From positions 1-64,000 of the forward strand of contig CAZJQI010000020.1 of assembly GCA_964548275.1 (NCBI GenBank): DNA of 64,000 bases, in the 5' to 3' direction. The notes below the pieces were generated by a model. That model did no database searches, had not been told where the DNA came from, and was given only the letters and a program-made list of their open reading frames with translations. This DNA is from JAUVUV01 sp964548275. GTDB lineage: Bacteria; Gemmatimonadota; Glassbacteria; GWA2-58-10. This document shows positions 15,643 through 24,995 of this stretch, in pieces (positions within the stretch are counted from its first letter, which is position 1; the number at the start of each line of letters is the position of its first letter). Made by a program: the position numbers and the translations under genes.

Positions 15643-17694
15643 TTAGCTTATTTTATGTAAAGGAAATCGCATAGTAAAAGTGGCACCGCCTGTTTTGTTA
15701 TTCCTGGCCTGGATGGCTCCACCCATACCTTCTACAAATTGTTTTGCAATCGCTAATCCTAATCCCATACCTTCACTGGAATCTTTGGTAGTGAACAAGG
15801 GATCAAAAATGTTGTCTTTGTTCCTGGCGGGAATGCCCGGCCCATTGTCCCGCACCTCAACAACAGCCATCTCTTTTCTTTTTCTGGAATTAATTATTAC
15901 TTTTTTCCCTCTTCCTTTATCTTTATAAAGATCCAGTGCCTGCATGGAATTAACTGCCAGGTTTATTAGAACCTGGTTTAAATGAATGCGATTTCCCCTT
16001 AATGTCAATGTTTGTTTACAGAGGTTTGTATCTAAATCTATTCCATGGGAGAATAGTTGTTGGCTTATAAGTGATAAAGCTTCTTCAATCACTTCGTTCA
16101 AGTCCAGAGTTTCGGCCATTGTTTGATTGGGAGTGTAAACGAATGTCCTCATTTGCCTGACAATTTTATCAATTCTATTAATGTTACCGGAGACTTTTTT
16201 AAAATTTTTACTGAGGTAGTCCGGCAGGATACCCATATTTTCCTTGTTCCATAGAATTATGCTATCCGCCGCAGCCTTGATTATACTTAAAGGCTGGTTA
16301 ATTTCATGGGTAATTCCGCCCGCCATAATACTAAGAGAAGCCAGGCGGAAGGCTTTTTCGGCTACCTGTATCGCCTCGGCACGTTTCTTTTCCGCCTCCA
16401 GACGAGCCTTTAATTGGGAGTCTCGCTCCCAGGCATTGACTATCATATCGCTGACAGTCTTAAAAAAATTAATCTCTTCCGGCTTCCAGATGTATTTATC
16501 TGAATGACAGCAACCGATAAATCCTCTCAATTGACCAGCTATACAGAGAGGGCTTTGTAATATTGTATGTATATTTCGGTTGGTGAAGAATTTTTTTGTC
16601 TCCTGTTCTAATTCAGAGGAGTTCGCTACAATAATACTCTTGTTCTCCTTTAGTATTCTAAAAAAATCTGGTGCTTTGGAAACAGAGAAGGTCCTTGGAC
16701 ATTTGATCTTTTGCGCTCCGGCATTTGATCTCCAGTGGCTTAGCTTGACAGCCGTCTCGCAATTATCATAAAGTTTATAAAAACATACACGATCGCTCCC
16801 ATAAGTCTCACCAATCTTTCCTAGCACCTTATCCATAGCCTCATGGAACGAATCGGCAAGGCTAAAGTTCGATGCTATATCTGCCATTAGCGTTTCTTGC
16901 TCCAGCTTTAACTCCAACTTGGAGTGTTCCTCTCTCAGCGCCTGCTCCGCCTGTTTTCGCTCTGTAATGTCATTTGAAATCACTGTTATCTCGGTCACTT
17001 CTCCGGTAAGTGGGTCTGCTACCGGACTTAATGTTCGCAGAAAAACCTTCCCGTCTTTTTCGCATTCATGTTCATAAGCAACCGAACTGTTTGATTCAAT
17101 TACCTGTTTTACTTTTTCTGAAAATTCTTTCGTTCTAACAGCGGTATGACACTTTTTGTATTCCAACCCTGTAATTTCTTCAATCGATAATCCATGTCTT
17201 GACAGGCATGTTCTATTTGCATAAAGAAAACGCATGTTTCTATCAATCAAGTATATTGAAGTGTCTGTTGATTCAAATAATGACCTATACTTCTCCTCGC
17301 TCTGGCGCAGTTTCATTTCCATTTCAGCTTTGAAGAGAGCTATTTCGATAGCGGATTTTATTTCTTCTTCTTTGTATGGTTTTATTAAATATCCAAAAGG
17401 TTCTGTCAGCTTGGCCCGTTCCAGCTTTTTTTTATCTGAATAAGCGGTCAGATACACAACCGGGATACCAAAGCGGGAGCGAATTTGTTCGGCTGCTTCA
17501 ATACCGTCCATTTCACCCTTGAGAACAATATCAACCAAAACCAAATCCGGTTTTACCTCTTCCACCTTCTCGATAGCGGCTTCCGCTGATAAGGCGATAG
17601 CCGGAACCTCGTATCCCAGGTTTTCCAATGTTATTCGAATATCGTCAGCAATTAAATATTCATCTTCTACAACCATAATTTTCGGTTTTGACAT
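15643..17694 (-). CDS. Receiver-PAS-GAF histidine kinase
   Basis: 683 residues: an N-terminal receiver (Asp10/Asp11, Asp55, Lys105 in YLIKPYK), a PAS domain (about 132-248), a GAF domain (about 262-425), then HisKA with the phospho-His463 in GGITHEINQP and an HATPase with DNGPGIP and GMGLGLAIAKQ. It is cytoplasmic with no membrane segments. The downstream NtrC-type regulator 11 bases away is the likely phosphorylation target, giving a kinase-to-sigma54 module. The N-terminal receiver suggests that input comes from another kinase. Confidence 0.9.
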   Translation of the reverse strand: MSKPKIMVVEDEYLIADDIRITLENLGYEVPAIALSAEAAIEKVEEVKPDLVLVDIVLKGEMDGIEAAEQIRSRFGIPVVYLTAYSDKKKLERAKLTEPFGYLIKPYKEEEIKSAIEIALFKAEMEMKLRQSEEKYRSLFESTDTSIYLIDRNMRFLYANRTCLSRHGLSIEEITGLEYKKCHTAVRTKEFSEKVKQVIESNSSVAYEHECEKDGKVFLRTLSPVADPLTGEVTEITVISNDITERKQAEQALREEHSKLELKLEQETLMADIASNFSLADSFHEAMDKVLGKIGETYGSDRVCFYKLYDNCETAVKLSHWRSNAGAQKIKCPRTFSVSKAPDFFRILKENKSIIVANSSELEQETKKFFTNRNIHTILQSPLCIAGQLRGFIGCCHSDKYIWKPEEINFFKTVSDMIVNAWERDSQLKARLEAEKKRAEAIQVAEKAFRLASLSIMAGGITHEINQPLSIIKAAADSIILWNKENMGILPDYLSKNFKKVSGNINRIDKIVRQMRTFVYTPNQTMAETLDLNEVIEEALSLISQQLFSHGIDLDTNLCKQTLTLRGNRIHLNQVLINLAVNSMQALDLYKDKGRGKKVIINSRKRKEMAVVEVRDNGPGIPARNKDNIFDPLFTTKDSSEGMGLGLAIAKQFVEGMGGAIQARNNKTGGATFTMRFPLHKIS

Positions 17695-17720
17695 TGTATT
17701 TTCTCCTTAACATGACTAAG

Positions 17721-17999
17721 GACCTTTGAAAAAATCACAGAAGAAGGGATGAATTTATCAACAATCTGGTGGATGACACACCCCGCCTGCTTCGCAGGCA
17801 CCCCTCTCAAGAGGGGAATTTCTCCTTGCGCCCACCCCTGTCTGGTGCAAATCCAGGGGTGGTGGTGCCGGGAACAGTCCCCTCTATCAAGAGGGGATAC
17901 AGGGGTGTGTTAGACTTTCTATATTGAATCCTCTCAGGAAGATTCACTGAACTTCCCAACAGAGAACAATCATCTCTTTATCAGGATTTTTCAAAGGTC
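17721..17999. mobile_element. 279-bp palindrome-rich MITE-like element
   Basis: The ends form an inverted repeat GACCTTTGAAAAAATC (17721-17736) against GATTTTTCAAAGGTC (17985-17999), with one base of slippage. Inside, an outer ACACACCCC/GGGGTGTGT pair encloses several hairpins: GCCTGC/GCAGGC-type with loop TTCG, CCCCTC/GAGGGG twice, and CCACCCCTG/CAGGGGTGG. ACTAAGGA occurs near both borders (17715-17722 and 18003-18010). There is no coding capacity. It fills the whole gap between two histidine-kinase genes, and its right border is within a few bases of the stop of the kinase at 18004. Confidence 0.65.
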
Positions 18000-18003
18000 T
18001 CAA

Positions 18004-19842
18004 CTAAGGATTATCGTTCTGAAAGGTAATCTTGACTTCTGTTCCTGCAACAACGGGCTTTCCGGAGATTTCGATTTTCCCCTGAAGCTGCTTTTCCACC
18101 AGTCCGGTAACCAGATAGAGGCCATAGGTTTCGTCCGTACGGTAATCCAGGTCTTTCGGAATACCAATACCGTTGTCGCTGACCACCAGTTCAATTTCAT
18201 GTTCATCCCTGACATGAAGGGAAACTCTGATTTCGCCTTTTTTACTCTTGGGAAACGCGTGCTTCAGGGAATTGGTAATCAGCTCATTGAATACGAGTCC
18301 TAACGGAATAGCCGAATCAATTCCAAGGGAAACATCCTCGAGCTCGAACTTCAAGGCAACTTTATCCGGTTTGGTGGGGTAGTAAGCCCGGACCAATTCT
18401 CGCGCGACTGTTGCGATGTAATCTTTGAAATTAATACTCGCCAGGTTCTTGTTCTGGTACAATTTTTCGTGGACGATTGACATGACTCCGACAAAATTCT
18501 GGCATTCCCTGAAAACCTCGGCATCCTTTTTATACTTGATAGCTTTAGATTTGCGATTCAACAGGCTGGAGATAACCTGCAGATTATTCTTGACCCGGTG
18601 GTGAATCTCTTGCAGCAAGACTTCCTTTTCTCTGAGGGATGCTTTGATTTGCTCCTCTGCCCGCTTGCGCTCGGTGATGTCAACCCAGTTTGCCAGGTAA
18701 TACTTAAAATCTCCATCCATTCTCACTGGAACAGAGGTTATCTCAACCCAGAATCGCTCCCCGTTCTTCTTTTGAAAAAGTTCTTCAAGCCTCTTTGCTC
18801 CCTCTCTCATAGCTTTTTCCAAATCCTTACTGGTTTTCTGCAATGTCTCTTCTGTCCACCAGGGGTATGGAGCTTTCCTGCCTATAAGCTCTGCGGAAGA
18901 GAAGCCGGTCAACTTTTCTAGGGTAGTATTAACATATCTTAATGAAGTATCTTGATTGATTACGAGTATGGGATTGGGTGCATTATTAAGCAGGCTGGAA
19001 CTAAATTCCTTGCTTTCCCGCAGAACCTTCTCTGCCCGCTTGCGCTCGGTGATATTCTGCACAACTTCAACAACACCTTCAATCGCACCTTTTGCACTTA
19101 TAACAGGGTAACTTCGTACGTACCATTTCCTACCATCAGGTGTATTCCTCTCATCTTCCTCTGGCTTCCCAGTTTCAAATGATTTTACTACCGGACAATC
19201 ATCACATGGTTCATTGCGATTATGCCATATCTCATAACAATGCTTTCCTACTAATTTATTAGGGGATAAACCCACCGATTCTCCAGCCGCTCTATTAGTC
19301 CATTCTATTTTCAAATTCGTACAAGAATAATAAATAACAATCTCAGACATACTATCAAGAATTAACCCTTTTTCATATTCAATCATCTTCAGCGCCTCCT
19401 CGGCCTGCTTGCGCTGGGTGATATCTATCCCAATTCCAATCTGAGTTCCATCCGAGAGGCGGCAATTTGACCATGAGCTATGGAGTATATCCCCGTTTTT
19501 CTTGGTGAGCTCAAAATCACGCCAGCCCATAACCGCTTCCATCATATATTTTCGAGCCATTTCACGGTATTCAGGATCCGGGCAACAGGCGGCCATTAAA
19601 TCCATCTTCTGCGCGTCTTCCTGGGTCCAACCCAGACAGCGCGTAAACTCTCGGTTAAGCATCAGGATATTTATCTGAGAGTCGTAACAGACAATCATGA
19701 CAGGAGCGTTATCGATGATGCCTTGGAGAAATTCCTCATGCTTTTCCGCCTTCTCCCTGGCCTGCTGCCTCTTTTTCACTTCCTTTTCAAGTGCTCTTAC
19801 TCTCTTTTCCAATTCCTCATATGTAGGCTTGCTTCCTCTCAC
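18004..19842 (-). CDS. Multi-PAS sensor kinase of the HisKA_2 (HWE-like) type
   Basis: 612 residues from GTG 19842, which has AGGGG seven bases upstream. The frame is open to an ATG at 19980, but that extension overlaps degenerate sequence and lacks similarity. A coiled coil (YEELEKRVRALEKEVKKR) precedes three PAS domains, then the HisKA_2 motif LLQEIHHRVKNNLQVISSLL, and an HATPase with NELITNSLKHAF and DNGIGIP. It is cytoplasmic. This kinase subclass often works with stand-alone receivers, several of which are encoded nearby. Confidence 0.85.
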   Translation of the reverse strand: MRGSKPTYEELEKRVRALEKEVKKRQQAREKAEKHEEFLQGIIDNAPVMIVCYDSQINILMLNREFTRCLGWTQEDAQKMDLMAACCPDPEYREMARKYMMEAVMGWRDFELTKKNGDILHSSWSNCRLSDGTQIGIGIDITQRKQAEEALKMIEYEKGLILDSMSEIVIYYSCTNLKIEWTNRAAGESVGLSPNKLVGKHCYEIWHNRNEPCDDCPVVKSFETGKPEEDERNTPDGRKWYVRSYPVISAKGAIEGVVEVVQNITERKRAEKVLRESKEFSSSLLNNAPNPILVINQDTSLRYVNTTLEKLTGFSSAELIGRKAPYPWWTEETLQKTSKDLEKAMREGAKRLEELFQKKNGERFWVEITSVPVRMDGDFKYYLANWVDITERKRAEEQIKASLREKEVLLQEIHHRVKNNLQVISSLLNRKSKAIKYKKDAEVFRECQNFVGVMSIVHEKLYQNKNLASINFKDYIATVARELVRAYYPTKPDKVALKFELEDVSLGIDSAIPLGLVFNELITNSLKHAFPKSKKGEIRVSLHVRDEHEIELVVSDNGIGIPKDLDYRTDETYGLYLVTGLVEKQLQGKIEISGKPVVAGTEVKITFQNDNP

Positions 19843-20143
19843 TGTAATCCCCTGGAAAATTCGGTTAGGAATTCTCTCACTTTTAAATACTATGAAGTTA
19901 TCCAGGATAATCGAGGATAGAAAGTTTCCGGGCCATAATGGCCGGCTTTGTTTTGGCTTCCCTTTGCAACCGGTCTCCAATATTATTGTATCATATAAGG
20001 AAGTAATGTCAAGTTGTTCAAACTGTGGTATATGCTTGTATCATTGTTAGTTAGCTTGACAGAAGCGGTTTGCTGGAGTGCAACCGTAGTGGCCAGGCCG
20101 TGTCGGTCGGGTCTGATAATAAAGTATACTGATCGCTAAAAAA

Positions 20144-20310
20144 TTGGCCAAGGATAGATTTAACATATCGGCGGCAGGTGACGGAAAGGAAGGGATTTCA
20201 ATTGCCGGTGAGCAACAACCGGAACTGATCCTGCTCAACCTGGGCATGTCGGCAAAGAACGGCTTGGAAGCTCTGAAAATGCTGAAAGCCCGAAAGCTCA
20301 TCCGTCTGGT
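20144..20310 (+). pseudogene. Fragment of a receiver domain
   Basis: The plus strand encodes a receiver-like stretch (NISAAGDGKEGISIAGEQ, then PELILLNLGMSAKNGLEAL). The N-terminal acidic pocket is missing, the phosphoacceptor position is Asn instead of Asp, and the frame leaves the family after about 50 residues. It meets a minus-strand PAS fragment tail to tail, so it is recombination debris. Confidence 0.6.
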
Positions 20311-20334
20311 TACTGTGGTGGTTCTTTGTGATTC

Positions 20335-20580
20335 AAATTCCTCGGCCAGCTTGCGATCGTTTATGTCATATCCAAAGCCGATAACTGATCCATCGGTAAG
20401 ACAATAATTCGCCCACATTTGCGTCCGCTTCTCGCCACCCTTTGTCGTGGGGATCATTTCGCTGAAAACACCATCAGCATTCTGGATCAAATTTTCCACC
20501 CTTTCTCGGTTTTCCGGTTACGGGTACATAAGCGCCAGCACATTGTCGCTGCCAATCGCCAATTCTTTCCCCTAAATCTC
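20335..20580 (-). pseudogene. Fragment of a PAS-domain sensor gene with an in-frame stop
   Basis: The minus strand reads AIGSDNVLALMYP, then TAA (20520-20518), then PENRERVENLIQNADGVFSE, and continues as a PAS domain to DINDRKLAEE. This matches the PAS units of nearby kinases. No start, no kinase domain and no continuation are present. It appears to be the cut end of a former sensor gene. Confidence 0.6.
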
Positions 20581-20894
20581 CCTGGCCAATATAAATGGGT
20601 TGCTATTTGTTGTTAACGAGCTTTGCGAAGATATAATTACCATCTTCATTACTGAAAGAATGGGCAACTTATAAACATAGTATTTATATGGAATATGTTG
20701 ACGCTTTCGCCACGCCAATTACAGATCTTTCCGGTATCGGCCATGGCAGTCTCCACTTTAAGTAAAAGAACGATACATTCAATTTATATATATCATTCTT
20801 TCAATGGTATTGTCAAATAATTCGTCGCAAGAAAGGAATTTGGCATTAAACCGAAAACAGAATTCATTTATATATTCCAAAATATATTTTTCTG

Positions 20895-21270
20895 AAACCT
20901 TATGGAATTGACCGATTATGCCACGTTTCTACTGTTGTTAATCCCCGCCAGGCACGCAATTACGCTCACACCCTGGGGCGTCCGGCAAAAACCGACTCCC
21001 TGGACGCTGAGATACTGGCACGTTTTGCACAAGATGTCCGACCTGAACCCAGTCAGTTACCATACCCACAGGAACAGGCGCTAAGAGTGCTGGTTGTGAT
21101 AAGAAGGCAACTGGTTGATATTCTGGCGGCCGAAAAAAACCGACTTACCCGTGCAGCATCTAAAACAGTAGGTGAGAACTTGAAGCAGACTATCGACTTT
21201 CTCGACCAGAGAATCAGCGATCTGGACAAACAGATAGTTGAAACTGTAAAAAACAGCCCGATCCGCACAA
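20895..21270 (+). pseudogene. Internal fragment of an IS110-family transposase
   Basis: A single open frame reads VVNPRQARNYAHTLGRPAKT, DSLDAEILARFAQDVRPEP and then the long helical RRQLVDILAAEKNRL ... ISDLDKQIVETVKNSPI typical of the DEDD-transposase linker of IS110 elements. The N-terminal catalytic domain and the C-terminal Ser domain are missing. The frame drifts into unrelated sequence and stops at 21329. The preceding 20641-20894 contains nothing I can identify. Confidence 0.75.
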
Positions 21271-21379
21271 TTAGTGAACGCTATCGAACAATTCTCTCAA
21301 CTCATATTTCTGCCCGAACTCCTAATTAAATAAGGGTCTTGACCAGTTAAGAGTCATTCAATACACTCTAAGCTCAGTC

Positions 21380-22570
21380 ATGCCAAGGGTTAATAAATAC
21401 ATAAAACGTTTTCGCCTTTCTGAGGCGAAATTTAGACAGTTACTAATCCTTTTTAGTAACGATATTGATGCCGTGGCGATAGCGTCGATTACCCATTTGA
21501 ATCGGAAGACGGTTAATCGCTATTTAACTCTGATCCGTGAAAGAATAAATAAGCTTTGTGCTCAATCTTTTCCTTTTTCGGGGGAGATCGAAGTAGATGA
21601 ATCATATTTTGGTGCTCGCCGTGTCAAAGGCAAGCCAGGAAGCGGAGCGTATGCCACGACCGTAGTATTTGTTATACTTCAGCGCGGAGGCAAGGTCTAC
21701 ACTGAGATAGTTCCTGATTGTGCTAAAAAGACCTTACAGCGCGTCATTTGTGGCAAAGTAGAGATGGATAGCATCATACACCCGGACCATTGGCGTGGAT
21801 ACGATGGACTAGTTGATGTAGGTTATAAGAAACACTCAATAGTGTCCGGTAAAAATGGTTTATGAATTATGAGTTGGTCTTAATTGAGGCAGTTCCAGAG
21901 AGGTAATGCAAAAGAGATTGATGGAAGGAATATCTTTATTTTTCTTGAGGTGCTTGTTTTTCTGGCGGCCGCAGGCCGCCTGATCAGGGCCGCATGTTCG
22001 AGAAACTCCGTAGGAGCGTGTAAAGGCCGGGTAATTTCCATCCCAGGCAGAGCGAAGCCAGACAGGTGGGCATGCCATTGATTCGGCTTGCCTGGTTCAA
22101 GCCGAATCAGGCGAGCTCGTAAGGAGCGCCTTTTTACCTGGAAAACAACAAAAGATATAAAAGCTGTATTGGTAGTCGAGTTTGCACCCCGCAAACCTAC
22201 GGTTTGATCACTAACGCGATTAACCATTTTATAAACTCAGCCAATATTGGCCCGCGGAAAAACACTGTGATCAAACGGTACGTTTGTTTGGTTACTTTTG
22301 GTTACAAAAGTAACATGAAAAAATCTTTTTCTTTTTGCCTATTAGTTAAACGGACAGTACTGAGAAACACTATAGAATACGCCACGGTCGGGATGAATTT
22401 GTAGATGGCAAGAATCACATAAACGGTATAGAGTCGTTCTGGTCATTCGCCAAGATACGCATGGAGAAGTTTACGGTATCCCTGAGCACACATTCAACTT
22501 ACACCTTGGAGAATGTGAGTTTAGATTCAACCACCGTAACCAGGCCCTCTATAAAGTAATGCTTATATGA
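21380..22570 (+). pseudogene. IS1595-family transposase, split by an insertion and frameshifted
   Basis: The 5' part (21380-21836) encodes the helix-turn-helix start and the catalytic core with VDESYFGARRVKGK, GGKVYTEIVPDC and HPDHWRGYDGLVDVGYKKH. The 3' part resumes at 22372 with RIRHGRDEFVDGKNHINGIE and SFWSFAK, then shifts frame after MEKF. The family ending GIPEHTFNLHLGECEFRFNH runs in the next frame to TGA 22568-22570. The gene therefore has two independent lesions, a 526-bp insertion and the loss of about one base, and cannot make an active transposase. Confidence 0.85.
21837..22362. mobile_element. 526-bp non-autonomous insertion with 9-bp target duplication
   Basis: AGAAACACT occurs directly on both sides (21828-21836 and 22363-22371), inside the transposase gene, where one copy is expected. 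The ends are imperfect inverted repeats: CAATAGTGTCCGGTAAAA on the left, and CAGTACTGTCCGTTTAAC reading inward from the right. The interior has perfect hairpins: GGCGGCC/GGCCGCC near 21964-21980, an 11-bp stem 22080-22090 with 22098-22108, and GTTTGATCAC/GTGATCAAAC. An open frame on the minus strand (21880-22227) has no recognisable product. It is probably mobilised by a full-length relative elsewhere. Confidence 0.8.
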
Positions 22571-22682
22571 TCAGAAAAAATCCCCTTAACCAGTCAAGGC
22601 CCTTCTTTTATTTGCCATTAAGTCTCATAATTTATTATACCAAAGTTGGAAATAGGGTTGGAAAATAATTTTATAACCAAAT

Positions 22683-22717
22683 AACAAGGGTTTGAGATTT
22701 CTCCCAAACCCTTGTTA
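22683..22717 (-). terminator. Hairpin terminator downstream of tRNA-Pro
   Basis: AACAAGGGTTTG pairs with CAAACCCTTGTT around a short loop, a strong 12-bp stem just 3' of the tRNA on the minus strand, followed by AT-rich sequence. It probably ends the tRNA transcript. Confidence 0.65.
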
Positions 22718-22722
22718 ATAAA

Positions 22723-22799
22723 TGGTCGGGGCGACTGGATTCGAACCAGCGACCACTGGCCCCCCATGCCAGTGCGCTACCTGACTGCGCCACGCCCCG
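22723..22799 (-). tRNA. tRNA-Pro(GGG)
   Basis: 77 nt including an encoded CCA. The acceptor stem CGGGGCG/CGCCCCG, the D-arm with GCGCAGTCAGGTAGCGC, the anticodon stem CTGGC/GCCAG and the loop ATGGGGG are all present. U33 followed by GGG gives the proline anticodon. The T-arm has GGTTCGAATCC. It follows the merR gene and has a terminator hairpin after it. Confidence 0.95.
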
Positions 22800-22902
22800 A
22801 CCGGATTTTTAACTGAAAAGCAATTTCCTGTTTAACTCGTTTTAGTAGTAAGGCTCAAGTTTTTTAATTCACTTTTTGCTTCTCTAAATTACAATGGAAA
22901 AC

Positions 22903-23259
22903 TCATTCTTCAATCAACTCTTTGAGCTGCAGAAGTTCCCGGCGTATATTCTGGAGTACCTCCCGGTTTTTCTCGTTTACCGGCAAAGCCTCGGATCCCT
23001 TTTTCCCCATCCGTTTTAGCTGGGCCAGCTTTCTCTGAGCCCCCTCTATTGTGTACATTTCCGTATAAAGGAGATGCTTGATAAGTTGAATTATCTGGAT
23101 ATCGTTCTTGCGGTAAGCCCTGTTGCCGGCTCTGTTTTTCGCAGGGCTGAGGATTTTAAACTGCGATTCCCAGTATCGCAGCACATGCGATTTGAGCCCG
23201 GTGATTTCGCAAACTTCACTTATTGAATAATACTCTTTATCCGGGAAAAGCTCAGGCAT
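22903..23259 (-). CDS. MerR-family transcriptional regulator
   Basis: 118 residues. The winged helix-turn-helix at the N-terminus reads YYSISEVCEITGLKSHVLRY followed by WESQF, the normal MerR pattern, and a C-terminal coiled coil (QNIRRELLQLKELIEE) serves for dimerisation. No metal-binding cysteines or effector domain are present, so this is the short class often found at the end of gpsA/plsY or integration-host-factor gene series. It is the last protein gene of the long minus-strand series, directly before tRNA-Pro. Confidence 0.85.
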   Translation of the reverse strand: MPELFPDKEYYSISEVCEITGLKSHVLRYWESQFKILSPAKNRAGNRAYRKNDIQIIQLIKHLLYTEMYTIEGAQRKLAQLKRMGKKGSEALPVNEKNREVLQNIRRELLQLKELIEE

Positions 23260-23326
23260 TGGGGGACTCCGTAGTTGTTATTAGCAAACTTATGCAGTTT
23301 GCCGGCACAAGCAAGTTTTTTTATTC

Positions 23327-24322
23327 TTATTCTTTTTTCAGTTCTCGGTTCATCAGTTCGGAGATTGCACTTTTAACCGAATGCTTCTCGAAAAGAATCC
23401 TGTAGACCTGTTCGGTGATAGGCATCTCGATGCTGTGTCTGAGTGCCAATTTATAAGCGGATTCAGTGGTGCGGATACCCTCGGCCACGGTACGCGAAGC
23501 GCCTGAAATCTCTTTTAGCGTTTCTCCCTTGCCGATTCGAAGGCCGACTGCGCGATTCCGGCTCAAATCTCCCGTACAGGTAAGCACGAGGTCTCCTAGC
23601 CCGGAAATCCCGGAGAATGTTGCGGCTTTTGCGCCCAACGCCGTACCGAGACGGATGATTTCGACAAGCCCCCTGGTGATCAGAGCAGCACGTGTATTGA
23701 CCCCCAGCCCTACCCCTTCGATCATCCCGGTGGCAATGGCGATGACATTTTTCAGAGCCCCTCCCAACTCCACCCCAACCACGTCATCATGCTTATATAC
23801 GCGAAAATAGGGTGTTGAAAAAAGCTGCTGAACGAATTCGGCAGTGGCCTCGTTATTGGAAGCGGCGGTAATCACGGTCGGCCGTTCTTTTGCCACTTCG
23901 AAAGCGAAACTCGGTCCCGAAAGAGTTACCAGACGGGCGCCGAGGCTTGTGGGTATCACCTCGCGGATAACTTCGCTCATTCGCAGCAGAGCTCTGGTTT
24001 CCAGACCCTTGCTCGCATTAACGATTATCACCCCTTTCGACAGGTGTTTCGCTACGCGGCCAACCAAGGAACGCATCACATGGCTCGGACATACAGTAAG
24101 CACAACCTCCACGCCTTGAACAACAGTTTGAAGCTCTGATGTGGCCACCAGCCGCGGGCTAAGCTTGATCTCGGGAAGGAACAACTCGTTTCTCTGAAAG
24201 CGGTTTATCCCCTCGGCCACCTCTGGCTCGTAAGCCCAGATCATCACATCCTCATTCTTCTTGGCGAGGAGATTGGCCAGTGTCGTTCCCCAGCTTCCCG
24301 CGCCGATCACCGCAATCTCCAC
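23327..24322 (-). CDS. gpsA: Glycerol-3-phosphate dehydrogenase [NAD(P)+]
   Basis: 331 residues, normal length. It has the Rossmann nucleotide-binding start IAVIGAGSWGTTLANLLA, the central SGPSFAFEVAKERPT motif, the catalytic-lysine region GGALKNVIAIATGMIEG and the C-terminal GDLVLTCTGDLSRNRAVG. It makes sn-glycerol 3-phosphate from dihydroxyacetone phosphate for phospholipid synthesis. The plsY stop is 3 bases upstream of its start, so production of the substrate and the first acylation are coupled in one operon. Confidence 0.95.
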   Translation of the reverse strand: MEIAVIGAGSWGTTLANLLAKKNEDVMIWAYEPEVAEGINRFQRNELFLPEIKLSPRLVATSELQTVVQGVEVVLTVCPSHVMRSLVGRVAKHLSKGVIIVNASKGLETRALLRMSEVIREVIPTSLGARLVTLSGPSFAFEVAKERPTVITAASNNEATAEFVQQLFSTPYFRVYKHDDVVGVELGGALKNVIAIATGMIEGVGLGVNTRAALITRGLVEIIRLGTALGAKAATFSGISGLGDLVLTCTGDLSRNRAVGLRIGKGETLKEISGASRTVAEGIRTTESAYKLALRHSIEMPITEQVYRILFEKHSVKSAISELMNRELKKE

Positions 24323-24325
24323 TTT

Positions 24326-24949
24326 TCACCTCCTTCTGCCCCGAGTCAACCGCTTTTCCTCCCCTGTAATCAGGCGCTTTATATTAGACCGGTGAGTAAA
24401 AACGACCACGGCTGCCAGAGCTATAGAAAAAGCCTGGATCGTGGTGAAACCGGCACCCGAGTGCTCCAGGGTGAAATTGACAAAAACCGGCAGAGAGACC
24501 GCAGCGGCTATTGAAGCTATAGAAACAGTCCTGAAAAGGGCTAAAAAGGCCAGCCAGACTGCCAGGCATAAAAGCATTGCCAGGGGACAAATGGCAAGCA
24601 CTACACCTGCCCCTGTAGCGACTCCTTTCCCCCCACGAAACCAGACAAAGGGGCTGAATACATGTCCGGCTACAGCAGCAAAGCCGAGTACAACTTTTAG
24701 CACTATCAGGTCAATCTGACCGGTGAAAGAGGGCAGCCAAAAAACAGGTGCAAAGCCTTTGAATATATCCACAGCCAGCACGAGCATGGCCGGTGTGGCA
24801 CCCATCACCCGGTAAATATTCGAGGCACCCAGGTTGCCACTTCCGTGTTCCCGGAGGTCGATCCCCCGGAGCAGGCGGCCTGCCAAATAGCTGGTTGGAA
24901 AAGCTCCGGCTAAGAAAGCAGCTAATGCCAGAATTAGATAATAAATCAC
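24326..24949 (-). CDS. plsY: Acyl-phosphate:glycerol-3-phosphate acyltransferase
   Basis: 207 residues with five to seven hydrophobic segments. PlsY motifs are present: FPTSYLAGRLLRGIDLREHG and SGNLGASNIYRVMG (about 17-50), then FSPFVWFRGGKGVATGAG (about 98-115). This inner-membrane enzyme transfers an acyl group from acyl phosphate to glycerol 3-phosphate. It lies between der and gpsA, an arrangement also seen in other bacteria. A basic C-terminal tail rich in Arg is present. Confidence 0.95.
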   Translation of the reverse strand: MIYYLILALAAFLAGAFPTSYLAGRLLRGIDLREHGSGNLGASNIYRVMGATPAMLVLAVDIFKGFAPVFWLPSFTGQIDLIVLKVVLGFAAVAGHVFSPFVWFRGGKGVATGAGVVLAICPLAMLLCLAVWLAFLALFRTVSIASIAAAVSLPVFVNFTLEHSGAGFTTIQAFSIALAAVVVFTHRSNIKRLITGEEKRLTRGRRR

Positions 24950-24995
24950 TTATCCATCCCCGATATCTGAAAAACAAATTTTATTGTGCCTTCGC

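Larger units (their letters stand above)
21333..22603. mobile_element. IS1595-family (IS1016-like) insertion sequence, interrupted
   Basis: Inverted ends AGGGTCTTGACCAGTTAAGAG (21333-21353) and the complement of 22583-22603 agree at most positions. They bracket a transposase gene typical of the IS1016 group. Without the 526-bp insertion at 21837-22362 and its target duplication, the element would be about 736 bp, the normal size for the group. The left flank is an IS110 fragment, so flanking target duplications are not recognisable. Confidence 0.8.

Noticed and set aside
21880..22227. 115-codon minus-strand frame inside the 526-bp insertion
   Set aside because: No recognisable protein. It spans several palindromes of the element and probably stays open by chance.
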